Assembly: GCA_012513515.1 (NCBI GenBank)
Contig: JAAZCA010000009.1
Span: 1-64,000 of the forward strand
Direction: 5' to 3'
DNA from: Myxococcales bacterium
Lineage (GTDB): Bacteria; UBA10199; 2-02-FULL-44-16; JAAZCA01
Length of the DNA: 64,000 bases
Shown one piece after another: positions 23,784 through 33,353 of the stretch. Numbering within the stretch: position 1 is the first letter of the stretch; every line of letters starts with the position of its first letter. Below the pieces are notes generated by a model. It searched no databases. It had not been told where the DNA came from and was given only the letters and a program-made list of their open reading frames with translations. The translations under genes were made by a program, and so were the position numbers.

Positions 23784-23903
23784 TTTTCCTCCAGATTAAA
23801 GTGCCCCCTTATACGGCAGCGCGCGGATAAGTACAAGAAGGAAGGAGTTCACTTGAAAATAAACTGGATCGCACTATAACCCGCATAGTCGAAGGGGGAA
23901 TTT

Positions 23904-24644
23904 GTGAGGACCAACCCGGTCGAAAAAATAATAGATACGCTGCGCGGTGACCATCCTGTCACCGATGTGAGGATCTGCCAAAGATCGGTAATGGTAAAAA
24001 GCAAAAGGCTTGGGCTCGCATATCTCTTTCCGAGAGATGCCTCTTCGAATGAGAAAAGAAACCAAATCCGCGGCTGCGGTTCGCTAACAAAACTCGGTGC
24101 CAAAGAACTCTCCGCTTACGCCCTTTCAGACGACCTGACCGAGGCATCAGTAGGAGTGGCGGCAATCAACTCTCTCATAGATATTGAAGAAAAGAAGGTC
24201 CAAGTTAGGAATGGTAAAAAATCATTGTATGAAAGGTGCGCTGGAAAGCGGGTGGCGATGGTTGGGCGTTTCAAATTCGCCGAAGAGTTGAAAAAACTCT
24301 GCGCGCATCTCGACATCCTCGAACTTCACCCCTCTCCCGGCGACCTGCCCGCCGGCGCCGCCGACGATGTGATACCCCTCGCTGAAGTCGTGATCATCAC
24401 CGGAACAACCCTAATAAACGGCACCTTCACCCACATCGCCGATCTCACCAAGAACGCATTTGTAAGCATGCTCGGCCCATCATCGGTAATATCTCCCGTT
24501 CTGTTCGAATACGGAATAGATGAAATATGCGGATCCAGGGTCATCGATGACGAAATGGTCATTCGATTCGTGAGTGAAGGAGGAAGTTTCGGGGATCTGT
24601 CGGGTGTCGAACAGATAGTGCTTTCCAGAGAGGACAATAATTAA
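23904..24644 (+). CDS. DUF364/DUF4213 protein (putative heavy-metal chelation)
   Basis: A 246-residue protein. The N-terminal DUF4213 (enolase-like fold) region covers about 1-95 and ends in SVGVAAINSLID; the C-terminal DUF364 Rossmann-like domain has GKRVAMVGRFKFAEEL and VVIITGTTLINGT. The family is linked to metal or molybdenum metabolism by neighbourhood elsewhere, but activity is unknown. The start is GTG 23904 after GAAGGGGG. It converges with phosphofructokinase. Confidence 0.8.
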   Translation: MRTNPVEKIIDTLRGDHPVTDVRICQRSVMVKSKRLGLAYLFPRDASSNEKRNQIRGCGSLTKLGAKELSAYALSDDLTEASVGVAAINSLIDIEEKKVQVRNGKKSLYERCAGKRVAMVGRFKFAEELKKLCAHLDILELHPSPGDLPAGAADDVIPLAEVVIITGTTLINGTFTHIADLTKNAFVSMLGPSSVISPVLFEYGIDEICGSRVIDDEMVIRFVSEGGSFGDLSGVEQIVLSREDNN

Positions 24645-24655
24645 TCAGGTCAAGT

Positions 24656-25729
24656 TCAGACTCCAAACGACGTGCCGAGGGATTTTGCGGCGACAACTAG
24701 CTCATCGTTTTCCTTTACGAGCTTGAGCCCGGCTGTGACCTCATCGAGGCTCACCGGAACCATTCTGCCCTCTCGCATAGCGGCCATCGTTCCAAACTTC
24801 CCCGCATACGCCATTCTCACGGCAGCGACTCCGTATTTTGTGGCAAGTATCCGGTCGAAGAAACTCGGCGACCCGCCTCGCTGCAGATGTCCGAGCACGG
24901 TGACGCGCGATTCAATCCCTGTTTCCAGTTCGATCCTGTCTGCGACTACCTGCCCTATTCCGCCGAGCCTAATCGGATCGGGGCTGTCCTTTATCAGCTT
25001 GCGGACGACCATCTTTTCCCCGGCAGGATGTGCCCCTTCAGAAACAACTACTATGCTGAATCGTTTGCCAATTCTGGAACGTCTATTAATGGCCTCGCAA
25101 ATCGCTTCCCACTTAAACGGTATTTCCGGTATCAGAATGACATCTCCACCACCGGCAAGGCCGCCAGCCAGGGCGATCCATCCAGCATAGCGCCCCATCA
25201 CCTCTATGACCATCGCTCTGTGGTGAGACTGCGCAGTGGAATGTATTCTGTCGAGCGACTCGGTAACAAACGCACACGCAGTATCGAATCCGAATGTCTG
25301 GTCGGTGCAGAGCAGATCGTTGTCTATCGTCTTTGGAACGCCTATGATATTAGGCCAAACCTTTGATATCTTGTTGGCAACCGTGTTCGTACCATCCCCA
25401 CCGATGCAGAAGAGCGCGTCAACCTCCCACTTGTCGAGGTTCTCAAGGACGCTTTTGGAAAGAATTTCCGCGCCGCTCACGCTCTTCTCGAATGGATCCG
25501 CCTTGTTTGAAGTCCCAAGGATCGTGCCGCCAAGCGTGAGTATATTGGAAACATCGGCCGGTTTTAAATTTCTCTTTTTGCCGGAAATTAGCCCCTGATA
25601 TCCGTCAAGGATTCCGATGACGTTCCAGCCATAGTCATACATCGCCGTCTTGGCTATCGCCCTTATTGCCGCATTCAACCCAGGGCAGTCACCGCCGCCT
25701 GTCAGTATCGCAATGTTTTTTATCCCCAT
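24656..25729 (-). CDS. pfkA: 6-phosphofructokinase
   Basis: A 357-residue PFK-A family enzyme. The phosphate loop is GGGDCPGLNA (11-20), the phosphoryl donor motif GGDGTN (110-115) and the catalytic PKTIDND (132-138). The Gly in GGDGT is the ATP-type residue while Lys133 in PKTIDND is seen in PPi-type and some ATP-type enzymes, so ATP is the likely donor but the combination is mixed. The start at MGIKNIAILT (25729) was chosen by homology. It is followed upstream by pyruvate kinase on the same strand, giving a small glycolytic cluster. Confidence 0.94.
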   Translation of the reverse strand: MGIKNIAILTGGGDCPGLNAAIRAIAKTAMYDYGWNVIGILDGYQGLISGKKRNLKPADVSNILTLGGTILGTSNKADPFEKSVSGAEILSKSVLENLDKWEVDALFCIGGDGTNTVANKISKVWPNIIGVPKTIDNDLLCTDQTFGFDTACAFVTESLDRIHSTAQSHHRAMVIEVMGRYAGWIALAGGLAGGGDVILIPEIPFKWEAICEAINRRSRIGKRFSIVVVSEGAHPAGEKMVVRKLIKDSPDPIRLGGIGQVVADRIELETGIESRVTVLGHLQRGGSPSFFDRILATKYGVAAVRMAYAGKFGTMAAMREGRMVPVSLDEVTAGLKLVKENDELVVAAKSLGTSFGV

Positions 25730-25886
25730 ACCCAGCCTCCGGAAACGCAATTTATACGGAAGATTTCATCTTTGCAATGCAAAGACACGAGCTTTGATCT
25801 AGAAGAACTTGCGTCCTGTTATTTTCCATCCCGCCGAGGGAAAGGTCTCCACGATTAAGAATACGTTCAGATGATCGAGCAAACCT

Positions 25887-27308
25887 TTAGACCGTTCTGA
25901 TTTCGAGCAGCCTTGTGATATCATCTTTTTTGCCGTGAGCTCCGCTGACGATCACTATCGAATCACCCTTCTTGATAAATCGCGACCTCATAATAGCAAC
26001 CTTCTCCGCGTGTGAGAGCATCTCATCCACCGTATTGAAGGGTGGCATTATAAGCGGAACGACGCCCCAATAAAGATTCATCCTCCTGGCAACCGATTCA
26101 TGTTGGGTCGGAGCCAGTATCGGCGAACGTGGCCTCGCCGAACTTATAAACAGCGCCGTCCTGCCGCTCCTGGTCGGAGTCACTATCGCCTTCGCTGATA
26201 TCTCATCCGCCACTACCGCTGAAGCATAGCTTATGACCTGCCCCTGCAACTCCTTTTTCTCCTGCTTGGGTTCGGGATAGGAACTTTGGGGGATGTTGCG
26301 CTCCGCTTCGAGCGCTATCCTGGCCATTGCACTAACGGCTTTAGCCGGGTTCCAACCTATGCTCGTTTCCTCCGATAGCATCACAGCATCAGTCCCCTCC
26401 CATACCGCCATAGCGACGTCAGTGGCTTCCGCCCTGGTTGGACGAAGGGAGCTGACCATCGATTCCATCATCTGAGTGGCGGTGATGGCGGGTTTACACA
26501 GTGCCCGGCAACTCTCGATTATCATCTTTTGTATCGTAGGAATTTTGTCGAATGGCATTTCAACGCCGAGATCGCCGCGTGCTATCATCACCGCATCCGA
26601 GAGCTTGATGATCTCTTTAAGTTCGAGGAGTGCCTCAGGCTTTTCGATCTTTGAAATAATGCCAATCTCAGGGGCACGACGCGCCAGAAGGTTTTTCATA
26701 TATTTCACATTGGCGGCGTTGCGCACAAAGGAGAGTCCAACGTAGTCAACTTCATTCTTTATCGCAAAGTCCAGAAGCTTTCTGTCCTTGGGAGTAAGAG
26801 TCGGAATCGGAAGTTTTATATTGGGAAGATTGATCCCTTTGCGCGACCTTATCTCCCCGCCGACGATCACTTTGCATTCAATATAACTACCGTAGACCTT
26901 CATCACCTTCAGTTCGACTATTCCATCGTTTATAAAAATCCTGCTTCCGCTTTTAACCGCCCGCGCCACAAATTTATCTTGAACCGGAATTTGCCCTGCC
27001 GGAGCACGCTTTTTCCCACACACAAGCACGACGCTGCGCCCCTTTTTGAGCTGCACCGACTCCTGAAGGAGTTCCCCCAGCCTTATCTTGGGACCGGGGA
27101 GGTCAAAAAGAATTCCTATCGGAGCTTTCATCGATTTAGCGACCGAGCGAATAAGATCTATTACCTCCTTATGCTCTTTACTGTCCCCATGAGCACCGTT
27201 TATCCTGAATATGTCGGCCCCTGCACTTATCATGGCCCGCATGACCCGCCTCGAATTGCTCGCCGGTCCTATCGTCGCTACTATTTTGGTTCTGTTTGAA
27301 AACGGCAT
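25887..27308 (-). CDS. pyk: Pyruvate kinase
   Basis: A 473-residue enzyme. Marks: TKIVATIGPASNS at the N-terminus, the B domain (about 70-165), the active-site KIEKPEALLEL and VMIARGDLGVEMP (about 215-250), and the signature ITATQMMESM. The C-terminal regulatory domain is complete (TRSGRTALFISSARP). It makes ATP and pyruvate from PEP. It is upstream of pfkA on the same strand. The 289 bp before it (27309-27597) show no gene or structure. Confidence 0.97.
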   Translation of the reverse strand: MPFSNRTKIVATIGPASNSRRVMRAMISAGADIFRINGAHGDSKEHKEVIDLIRSVAKSMKAPIGILFDLPGPKIRLGELLQESVQLKKGRSVVLVCGKKRAPAGQIPVQDKFVARAVKSGSRIFINDGIVELKVMKVYGSYIECKVIVGGEIRSRKGINLPNIKLPIPTLTPKDRKLLDFAIKNEVDYVGLSFVRNAANVKYMKNLLARRAPEIGIISKIEKPEALLELKEIIKLSDAVMIARGDLGVEMPFDKIPTIQKMIIESCRALCKPAITATQMMESMVSSLRPTRAEATDVAMAVWEGTDAVMLSEETSIGWNPAKAVSAMARIALEAERNIPQSSYPEPKQEKKELQGQVISYASAVVADEISAKAIVTPTRSGRTALFISSARPRSPILAPTQHESVARRMNLYWGVVPLIMPPFNTVDEMLSHAEKVAIMRSRFIKKGDSIVIVSGAHGKKDDITRLLEIRTV

Positions 27309-27597
27309 GATCCCCCCGTTATGTCAGGCAAACCGACAACGCCGAAGACTTTATATAGATTAACAGCCAAAATTGAAATGGAAATTTGGTATCCTCACAC
27401 GGCATCTCATATCGAAACGCAAATCAGGAGCGCGGCATCTCCACCTGCACAATCAAATGGCAGAAAGGCCATAATCACCCGATCGATAATCCCTTGATCA
27501 GCAGTTGCGAGATTGGATTGCGACTGGAAATGCGGGTTGTCAGGTCGGGCTGCAGCTAGTGCGGTTTAAATTGGTGGCAACGTGAAAATTTCCACTA

Positions 27598-28950
27598 TCA
27601 CTGCACGTATTCCTCGACATTCAACTCCTCGACAGGAACACGCACTTCCATTTCCCTTCCAAAGCCGGTCCCATCGGGCCGATAGATACGATAGACGACA
27701 TCGTTTCCAGGCAGTACGCCCATTATTATGCGTTGCATCTTGCCGGACTCGAAAGAATTCTGATAATCGATGTCGAAGCTTTCTGTCATAATCCCATCGG
27801 AATATGTATCGATGCTAACCACAATATCGCCGGGCAGTATGCCGTACGAATCGGCGGGTGATCCCGGATCAACCCTTTCCACTACGGCACCGGTATCGTC
27901 ATCGAAACCGTTGACCTCCAGAAATCCAACGTCGTAACGATCGGAGAGCGGAAACGGAGCCAGGTTCACCCCAGTGTAACCGCGTCTCTTTCTACCATGA
28001 ACCGCGACTTCAACAAGGTCGTCGCGAAGCACATCTATAGGCTGCGCACACGCGGTATTCTCCGCGCCCGGATAACCATAGGTGGAAATTCCAATGACTT
28101 CACCCTTCATGTTAAACATCGGCCCGCCCGAGTTGCCGGGATTTATCGCCGCATCAGTCTGCAAGCCAGGGGCGACCATTCCTGTCTCAGCCTCGTTCTG
28201 GCTGATTCTGCCGAAGGTTACGGTGTGTCGCGGAAGCCCCAGGGGATGACCAGAGACCACAACAGGATCCCCCTGTTCCACCTCTCTTGAAAAACCGAGC
28301 CTCGCCTTACGATACTCCCTCTTCGGATAGACCACCAAAAGAGCGACGTCGTCCACCTTATCCATAAGCGGAGCGCCATTTCCAGCGGTGGCAACTTCTG
28401 CAAAATATTCCTTTCCATCCGGCATCGCAACCGTAAGCCTTCCACCGTCATTCTCAACATGCTGGCAGGTCAGGATGAAGTGAGCCCCAGCCTTATACAT
28501 CTCACTCTGCACCGGAAGATCCGCCGAATCGACGATCACACCTGAACCGGACCAGCGTTGCTGGCCGTGCCTACCGCTTATAAAGACAGTGGTCGAACGT
28601 GCAATCTTAACCACCTCGCTCAAGTCGCCACTTGCCGAGGAGAGCCTTTCCAGTCGCCCGAAATTTACCAGCTCAACCTCCACCACCTGTGCGCTATCGA
28701 CTTCACCTGATGCATCCATCATGGGAACGAACACTCTCTTCACCGGAGCTCCATCGTTGAAGATCTGTGGCCATCTTGCCACCAGGGACGGGCGCGCATT
28801 CGCACCGCCGTCGGATCCCACCAGATAAGCGTCGCGTGGGAATTGAACTGAAGAAGATGTGCACGTAAAAGCCTCGCCTGCCGACTCCTTCATTCCAAAA
28901 TCTTTGGAAGTTGCAGAAGCGGATGTCCCACCTTCGACTTCGCACAACAT
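27598..28950 (-). CDS. Trypsin-like serine protease with PDZ domain (HtrA-like), no signal peptide
   Basis: A 450-residue protein. An N-terminal region of about 115 residues is unfamiliar. A chymotrypsin-fold protease follows, with His164 (TCQHVEND), Asp200/201 (DKVDDVALL) and Ser274 (INPGNSGGPMF), then a PDZ-like domain (about 335-430; VERVDPGSPADSYGILPGD). The start MLCEVEG (28950) is preceded by AAAGGAG at good spacing, and no signal peptide or membrane anchor follows it, unlike DegP/DegS. It may act in the cytoplasm or be exported by a non-Sec route. It is alone on its strand. Confidence 0.87.
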   Translation of the reverse strand: MLCEVEGGTSASATSKDFGMKESAGEAFTCTSSSVQFPRDAYLVGSDGGANARPSLVARWPQIFNDGAPVKRVFVPMMDASGEVDSAQVVEVELVNFGRLERLSSASGDLSEVVKIARSTTVFISGRHGQQRWSGSGVIVDSADLPVQSEMYKAGAHFILTCQHVENDGGRLTVAMPDGKEYFAEVATAGNGAPLMDKVDDVALLVVYPKREYRKARLGFSREVEQGDPVVVSGHPLGLPRHTVTFGRISQNEAETGMVAPGLQTDAAINPGNSGGPMFNMKGEVIGISTYGYPGAENTACAQPIDVLRDDLVEVAVHGRKRRGYTGVNLAPFPLSDRYDVGFLEVNGFDDDTGAVVERVDPGSPADSYGILPGDIVVSIDTYSDGIMTESFDIDYQNSFESGKMQRIIMGVLPGNDVVYRIYRPDGTGFGREMEVRVPVEELNVEEYVQ

Positions 28951-29430
28951 AAGAGCTCCTTTCAAAAAATTCGACCACGATCACGGAGGAGGTTTTTCGG
29001 AATAGAAAACCTCAGCGGCACGAAAAGAGAGCCGCCTCCGAATGCCCGAAGACTGATATGTGAAATCACCCAAAATCGATAGTGTACCAATTCCCCTGCC
29101 ACTTCCATTCGACGGGAGGTTTTGGAGGGACTATCTTAAAGCCAGGCAAGTACTGACATGACGCTGAAAATATATCGAGCGAAACACAGCGATCATTCAG
29201 ACAGGATTGTATGGAAACAGATCGGTGAAACTTTGTGGTCCTAAACGATGTTCGCATATTCGATTTTCTCACTTAACCTTACAAGCTGCTCGAGATACGA
29301 ATCGAAGTTGCACGAAGTATAGCACCGCACCTCGCCATCCACAAACCTTTTTTGGGCAGAAATAGCTTTTCAAAACGGGCAACTTTTTCTAGTTATCGGC
29401 GATAAAGGTGCTTGGAAAGGGGATATATAT
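28951..29430. other. 480-bp intergenic region
   Basis: No convincing gene. A minus-strand frame of about 63-68 codons (29066-29257 or 29272) encodes a Cys-containing peptide ending PPVEWKWQGNWYTIDFG, but has no Shine-Dalgarno and no recognised family. It is left as doubtful. No hairpin terminator was seen. Confidence 0.4.
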
Positions 29431-30114
29431 ATGAAGGCTCTGACAATTGGAATTGCTGGGGGATCGGGCTCAGGGAAGACCACAATCGCTCAGAAAATCA
29501 TCAAAGGCGTCGGAGAAAAGAGGATAAGCTATCTGGAAATGGATGCTTATTACAGGGACTTATCCCACCTTCCGCTGGATGAACGAGCTCTCACAAACTT
29601 TGACCACCCCGCTGCCTTCGATACTGAACTCTTCGTCCAGCATATAGACATGCTCAGAAGCGGGATGGATGTCGAAAAGCCGGAATACGATTTCACAATC
29701 CACTCGCGAAAAAGGAGCACGGTAAGGGTGAAAGCGCGCCCGGTGGTCTTCCTCGAAGGGATACTTCTTTTTGAAAATCAATATGTTCGCGAACATATAG
29801 ACATCAAGATATACGTGGAAACCCCATCCGATCTGAGGTTTATAAGGAGGCTCACCCGCGATCTCAGCGAGCGCGGCAGAACGACCGATTCCGTCGTAAA
29901 ACAGTACTATAAGACGGTGCGCCCCATGCACCAAGCCTTCGTGGAACCCTCCCGCGAATACGCCGACATAATAGTCCCGTGGCAGGGATACAACGAGGTA
30001 GCCATAGAAATGGTAACCAGCAGAATCGAACAGAGCCTCGCAAAGCGCGAGGAAGAAGAGAGCTTTATCGTCCCGCCAGATGAAGATATAAAAGAGGCAA
30101 TTCTGAAGCAATAG
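29431..30114 (+). CDS. udk: Uridine kinase
   Basis: A 227-residue P-loop kinase. Walker A is GGSGSGKTT (residues 10-18), followed by YLEMDAYYRDL, the uridine-binding NFDHPAAFD segment and the VVFLEGILLFEN strand. It phosphorylates uridine and cytidine in pyrimidine salvage. AAAGGGG lies before the ATG. The tail beyond residue 205 (REEEESFIVPPDEDI) is longer than in E. coli Udk. Confidence 0.93.
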   Translation: MKALTIGIAGGSGSGKTTIAQKIIKGVGEKRISYLEMDAYYRDLSHLPLDERALTNFDHPAAFDTELFVQHIDMLRSGMDVEKPEYDFTIHSRKRSTVRVKARPVVFLEGILLFENQYVREHIDIKIYVETPSDLRFIRRLTRDLSERGRTTDSVVKQYYKTVRPMHQAFVEPSREYADIIVPWQGYNEVAIEMVTSRIEQSLAKREEEESFIVPPDEDIKEAILKQ

Positions 30115-30131
30115 AACCTGAAAGTGATAAA

Positions 30132-30275
30132 TTAGGCAAACTCAGTGGGTTCATAGCTATCGGAGCCATCTTCGCAGTATCTTTCAAGGTCAGAGCTGTC
30201 TGGCATAAAACTCCAACAAGAGAGAAATATCGCCAGAATAATAGCCCCTGCTATAACCGCAAAAATTCTCCTCAT
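30132..30275 (-). CDS. Small putative lipoprotein
   Basis: A 47-residue protein: MRRIF followed by a hydrophobic helix AVIAGAIILAIFLSC (a lipobox-like end at Cys20), then an acidic tail. GGGAGGATC at ideal distance supports the start. It is convergent with udk. Function unknown. Confidence 0.55.
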   Translation of the reverse strand: MRRIFAVIAGAIILAIFLSCWSFMPDSSDLERYCEDGSDSYEPTEFA

Positions 30276-30619
30276 AAAGGATCCTCCCTGCAACCTCATA
30301 TCTATTATCGGCAGTAAGCGAGGGGGAAGTTGCCTAACCTCTCTTAACCATTCACCTTTCATACGGTACCGCAAAACTCCGAAGCAAGCCCTCAACCCAT
30401 TGATTTAATTAGATAATATCTGTTGAATATTTTTCACTCCCTATAGTGTGTAATCCAAATAGATACCCTCTCATCGCTAATAAATTTTCTAAATAATCCA
30501 GATAACACCTCAAAATATGAGCGTAATAATCCCAATAAAAAACACGAAACTCTTAGATCTCTGCGGTCGATAAGTACTTGAACCTAAGAAATCTTCAAAA
30601 AAAGAAAAGGGGAGAGGAG
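30276..30619. promoter_or_regulatory. 344-bp AT-rich intergenic region
   Basis: No gene is visible. It is AT-rich between the divergent small lipoprotein and lytic transglycosylase genes and presumably carries both promoters (for example TTGATT..TAATAT-like sequence near 30401-30422). No repeat or hairpin stands out. Confidence 0.4.
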
Positions 30620-31144
30620 ATGAATTCAAAAAGATACAAGGGGATGTTCCTAAGCCTCTTTGGCGTAGGGCTGCTCTATCTCGTTTCGTTTTGCTACGGC
30701 CACTACATGCAGCGGGCCTTCCAAAGCAGGTCGATCCTTTTTGCCGACGAAATCACCGCAGCAGCGCGCCTTCATAATGTGAGTCCGGCGCTTATAACTG
30801 CCATAATTCATGCTGAATCCAACTTCAACCCAAACGCCCGGTCTAACGCCGGCGCCAAGGGGCTGATGCAGATAAACACGCCGACCCAACGTTATCTGAA
30901 GGTAAGCAATGTTTTCGATCCATCTCAGAATGTCGAGGCCGGGGCCCGCTACATAAAAGAACTCCTCGTGCAGTTCGATGGAGACCTCACGCTGGCACTT
31001 GCCGCCTATAACGCCGGTCCGGGAGCGGTTAAGCGCTTCAAAGGAATCCCGCCTTATAGAGAAACGAAAAACTACGTAAAAAAGGTCATGGTCTATTACC
31101 ATCAATACAGGCAGGCATTCGCATCCGGCAGCATACTCTCATAA
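30620..31144 (+). CDS. Lytic transglycosylase, SLT domain
   Basis: A 174-residue exported or membrane-anchored murein hydrolase. The N-terminal hydrophobic helix is at residues 8-28 (GMFLSLFGVGLLYLVSFCYG). The SLT lysozyme-like domain follows: IIHAESNFNP with the catalytic Glu, AGAKGLMQINTPT, and ALAAYNAGPGAV. It cuts peptidoglycan glycan strands, giving anhydromuropeptides. The start at 30620 has GGGGAGAGGAG directly upstream. Confidence 0.92.
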   Translation: MNSKRYKGMFLSLFGVGLLYLVSFCYGHYMQRAFQSRSILFADEITAAARLHNVSPALITAIIHAESNFNPNARSNAGAKGLMQINTPTQRYLKVSNVFDPSQNVEAGARYIKELLVQFDGDLTLALAAYNAGPGAVKRFKGIPPYRETKNYVKKVMVYYHQYRQAFASGSILS

Positions 31145-31167
31145 AGGCTCAAAGATCCTGAATCTAC

Positions 31168-31196
31168 ATGACAATTTTACAAACGGCATGTATAAA
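31168..31196 (+). promoter_or_regulatory. Promoter for the CHASE2 cyclase gene
   Basis: ATGACA (31168-31173), 17-nt spacer, TATAAA (31191-31196), 8 nt before the ATG at 31205. Transcription would begin at or within two bases of the start codon. Confidence 0.5.
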
Positions 31197-31204
31197 TTCA
31201 TGCC

Positions 31205-33271
31205 ATGAATTTCATCTTTGCAACCTTCAGGAGACTGTTTCGAAATGAGTGGGTCCTGATCTTTTTTCTGCTGCTCATCTGCTCGTTCCCCTTATCCCTA
31301 TCCGCACGGCTATCGGAATGTTTCGGCGATCTCCTCATGAAAATTGCGATCATCGCCGGGGGTAGAACTGCATCGTCATCCGGAGAAGTAGTCATCATCG
31401 ATGCAAGGCACAAAAACGGCGCCAAAAGAGGCTTTGCCTCCACGATGGATGCGGTCAAAAAAACCGGGGCAAAACTACTGGTGATGGATTCCGGCTCGGC
31501 TAAAATGCTCGGAATATACGATGGAGCAAGGCAGTCCGGGGAACCCGTAGCCATGGTCGTCCCCTTCAACTTCATTCCAACCCTCTCTGAAATGGGGAAT
31601 GACTCAGACAGATCTGCGCTAAAAAGCGGGGACTCGCTCGAAAGGCTGTCATTTCCTTCGGTACCCGGCAAAGGCTCACTTCTAAAAGGGATGCTTGGAG
31701 TAGAGAGTACGCAGATTCTCCCTTCCCCGTCAGGATACATCAGACAAGGGTTCGAAAACATCTTCCCCGATGAAAGAGGGGTCATCAGCACGGCCCTGCT
31801 GGCGGTGAGATTTGCCGATAGAGCATTTCCCTCTCTCGCCCTCTCTAGCTTTGCAGCGTGGAAAGGCTTCACGCCAATCATATCGGAAGACACGGCCGGT
31901 CTAATCGCCGGAGTTCGAGTTGGAAATACCCTCGTAAGAACTTCCTCTGACGCATCCGTGCGCATCAACTTCAAGAGATTCGCAGGCTCTTTTCCATCGA
32001 TATCGCTCAATGACATTGTGGATGAAAAAGCTCCTCCAAATCTTCTTCGGGATAAAATCCTCATCATCTCTTCAACCAGTTCCGTGATCATGACCCCGGT
32101 TGGAGAAATGACACCCGCAGAGTTGCAGTCGAGCGTAGTCGAAAACCTGATCCATGACGAATTCATCAAATCTTTCAGAGAATGGAAAATCACTATCCCC
32201 GCAATGGCCCTTGCCGGAATCATTTTTCTGATTTCGATCTCTAAGCTCAAAGGCACGAGAAAAATATATGTCTCTGCAGCAGCTTCAGCGCTGATCGCGT
32301 GCATCTCCATAGCAGCCCTAATCGTCTTCAACCTGATGCTCCCCGGAATGGAAATCGCGTCTTTCATCATGCTGGCAGCCATCGCATCGACCGCGTGGAG
32401 ATATCTATTCGCGGACAACTCTCAAAAAAAACTCTCCCAAGCCTTTGGGTGGAGACTCGGCCGTGAGGCGATAGAACGCCTGTCAAAAAAACCCGAACTC
32501 GTCTCGACCTCGACCCGAGCGCGCGAAGGCTCCGCGCTAGTGCTTGATATCAAGGCATTCGGAAAAATATCTGAGCTTGGCTCCGAAGATGACTTCAGAA
32601 ATTTTCTGATAGATTACAGGACGATCACAACCGGCATCATAACGAGGCGCGGAGGATTCATCGAAAGCTGGAGCGCTGACGAATGTACCGCCATCTTCGG
32701 CGCTCCTGTGCCGCTCAAAAACGATGCGCTGCAGGCAGCGCTATCGGCTGTTGAAATCAAGAAGGCTGCCGAGTCTCATACTGAGGCATGGAGGCATAAG
32801 TTTGGCATCGAAAAGGTACGAGTCGGGATAGGAATAAGCCGCGGTAAAATTATTTCCAGCGATTTCGGACTCGGCTTCGGTTTCGCGGGAAGCGCAATAG
32901 AAGGCGCCAAACAGCTGAATCGGCTCAACAGACTTTATAAAACCTGGGGGCTTGCATCCGGCACCGTCGTCTCCGAAACCGAAAAGGAACTCGAATACAG
33001 GACGCTCGACCCGGTCAAGATATGGGGTATACAAAACCCGTCGGTCATATTTGAAATCGTGGGTGAATCAGGGACGCTACTCCCATCTATCCGTGGTTAT
33101 GAGGAAGCGCGCGACGCCTATCTGCAAGGAAACTTCACAAAGGCCGCCGAGCTGTTCAGCAGGATACTTGAATTCCATCCAAATGACGGCCCGTCCAAAC
33201 TCTTTTGCAGGAGATCAATAGCCATGGCCAGCAACCCGCCCGAAAAATGGGGCGGCGTATGGAAGCAATAG
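31205..33271 (+). CDS. CHASE2-domain class III nucleotidyl cyclase homolog with altered active site
   Basis: A 688-residue membrane protein. Segments: TM helix about 16-33, extracytoplasmic CHASE2 sensor about 50-320, further hydrophobic helices about 328-346, 355-378 and 383-402, a cyclase domain from about 440, and a TPR-like tail (610-670). Both metal-binding Asp are present (D448 in VLDIKAF, D492 in SADECTAIFGAP). However, the transition-state pair normally in VNxAxRL reads IEGAKQL here, so Asn is Glu566 and Arg is Gln570. It may be inactive as a cyclase and serve as a signal-binding or regulatory protein. A frame of 406 codons on the other strand is a shadow. Confidence 0.85.
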   Translation: MNFIFATFRRLFRNEWVLIFFLLLICSFPLSLSARLSECFGDLLMKIAIIAGGRTASSSGEVVIIDARHKNGAKRGFASTMDAVKKTGAKLLVMDSGSAKMLGIYDGARQSGEPVAMVVPFNFIPTLSEMGNDSDRSALKSGDSLERLSFPSVPGKGSLLKGMLGVESTQILPSPSGYIRQGFENIFPDERGVISTALLAVRFADRAFPSLALSSFAAWKGFTPIISEDTAGLIAGVRVGNTLVRTSSDASVRINFKRFAGSFPSISLNDIVDEKAPPNLLRDKILIISSTSSVIMTPVGEMTPAELQSSVVENLIHDEFIKSFREWKITIPAMALAGIIFLISISKLKGTRKIYVSAAASALIACISIAALIVFNLMLPGMEIASFIMLAAIASTAWRYLFADNSQKKLSQAFGWRLGREAIERLSKKPELVSTSTRAREGSALVLDIKAFGKISELGSEDDFRNFLIDYRTITTGIITRRGGFIESWSADECTAIFGAPVPLKNDALQAALSAVEIKKAAESHTEAWRHKFGIEKVRVGIGISRGKIISSDFGLGFGFAGSAIEGAKQLNRLNRLYKTWGLASGTVVSETEKELEYRTLDPVKIWGIQNPSVIFEIVGESGTLLPSIRGYEEARDAYLQGNFTKAAELFSRILEFHPNDGPSKLFCRRSIAMASNPPEKWGGVWKQ

Positions 33272-33353
33272 TCGGCGGCTCTCTGACCGATCCCCATACG
33301 AGAGATTTTTTTGAATTCTCGCCGGATGTTCATATGTCGATTCAGCGAAAGGG

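Noticed and set aside
29066-29272. Small Cys-containing protein gene
   Set aside because: No Shine-Dalgarno or recognised homology; the ending looks protein-like but evidence is too thin to annotate.
31198-32418. 406-codon open frame on the minus strand
   Set aside because: It is antisense to the CHASE2 part of the cyclase gene, Ser/Ala/Met-rich with no domain, and has no ribosome site. The plus-strand protein is clearly real.
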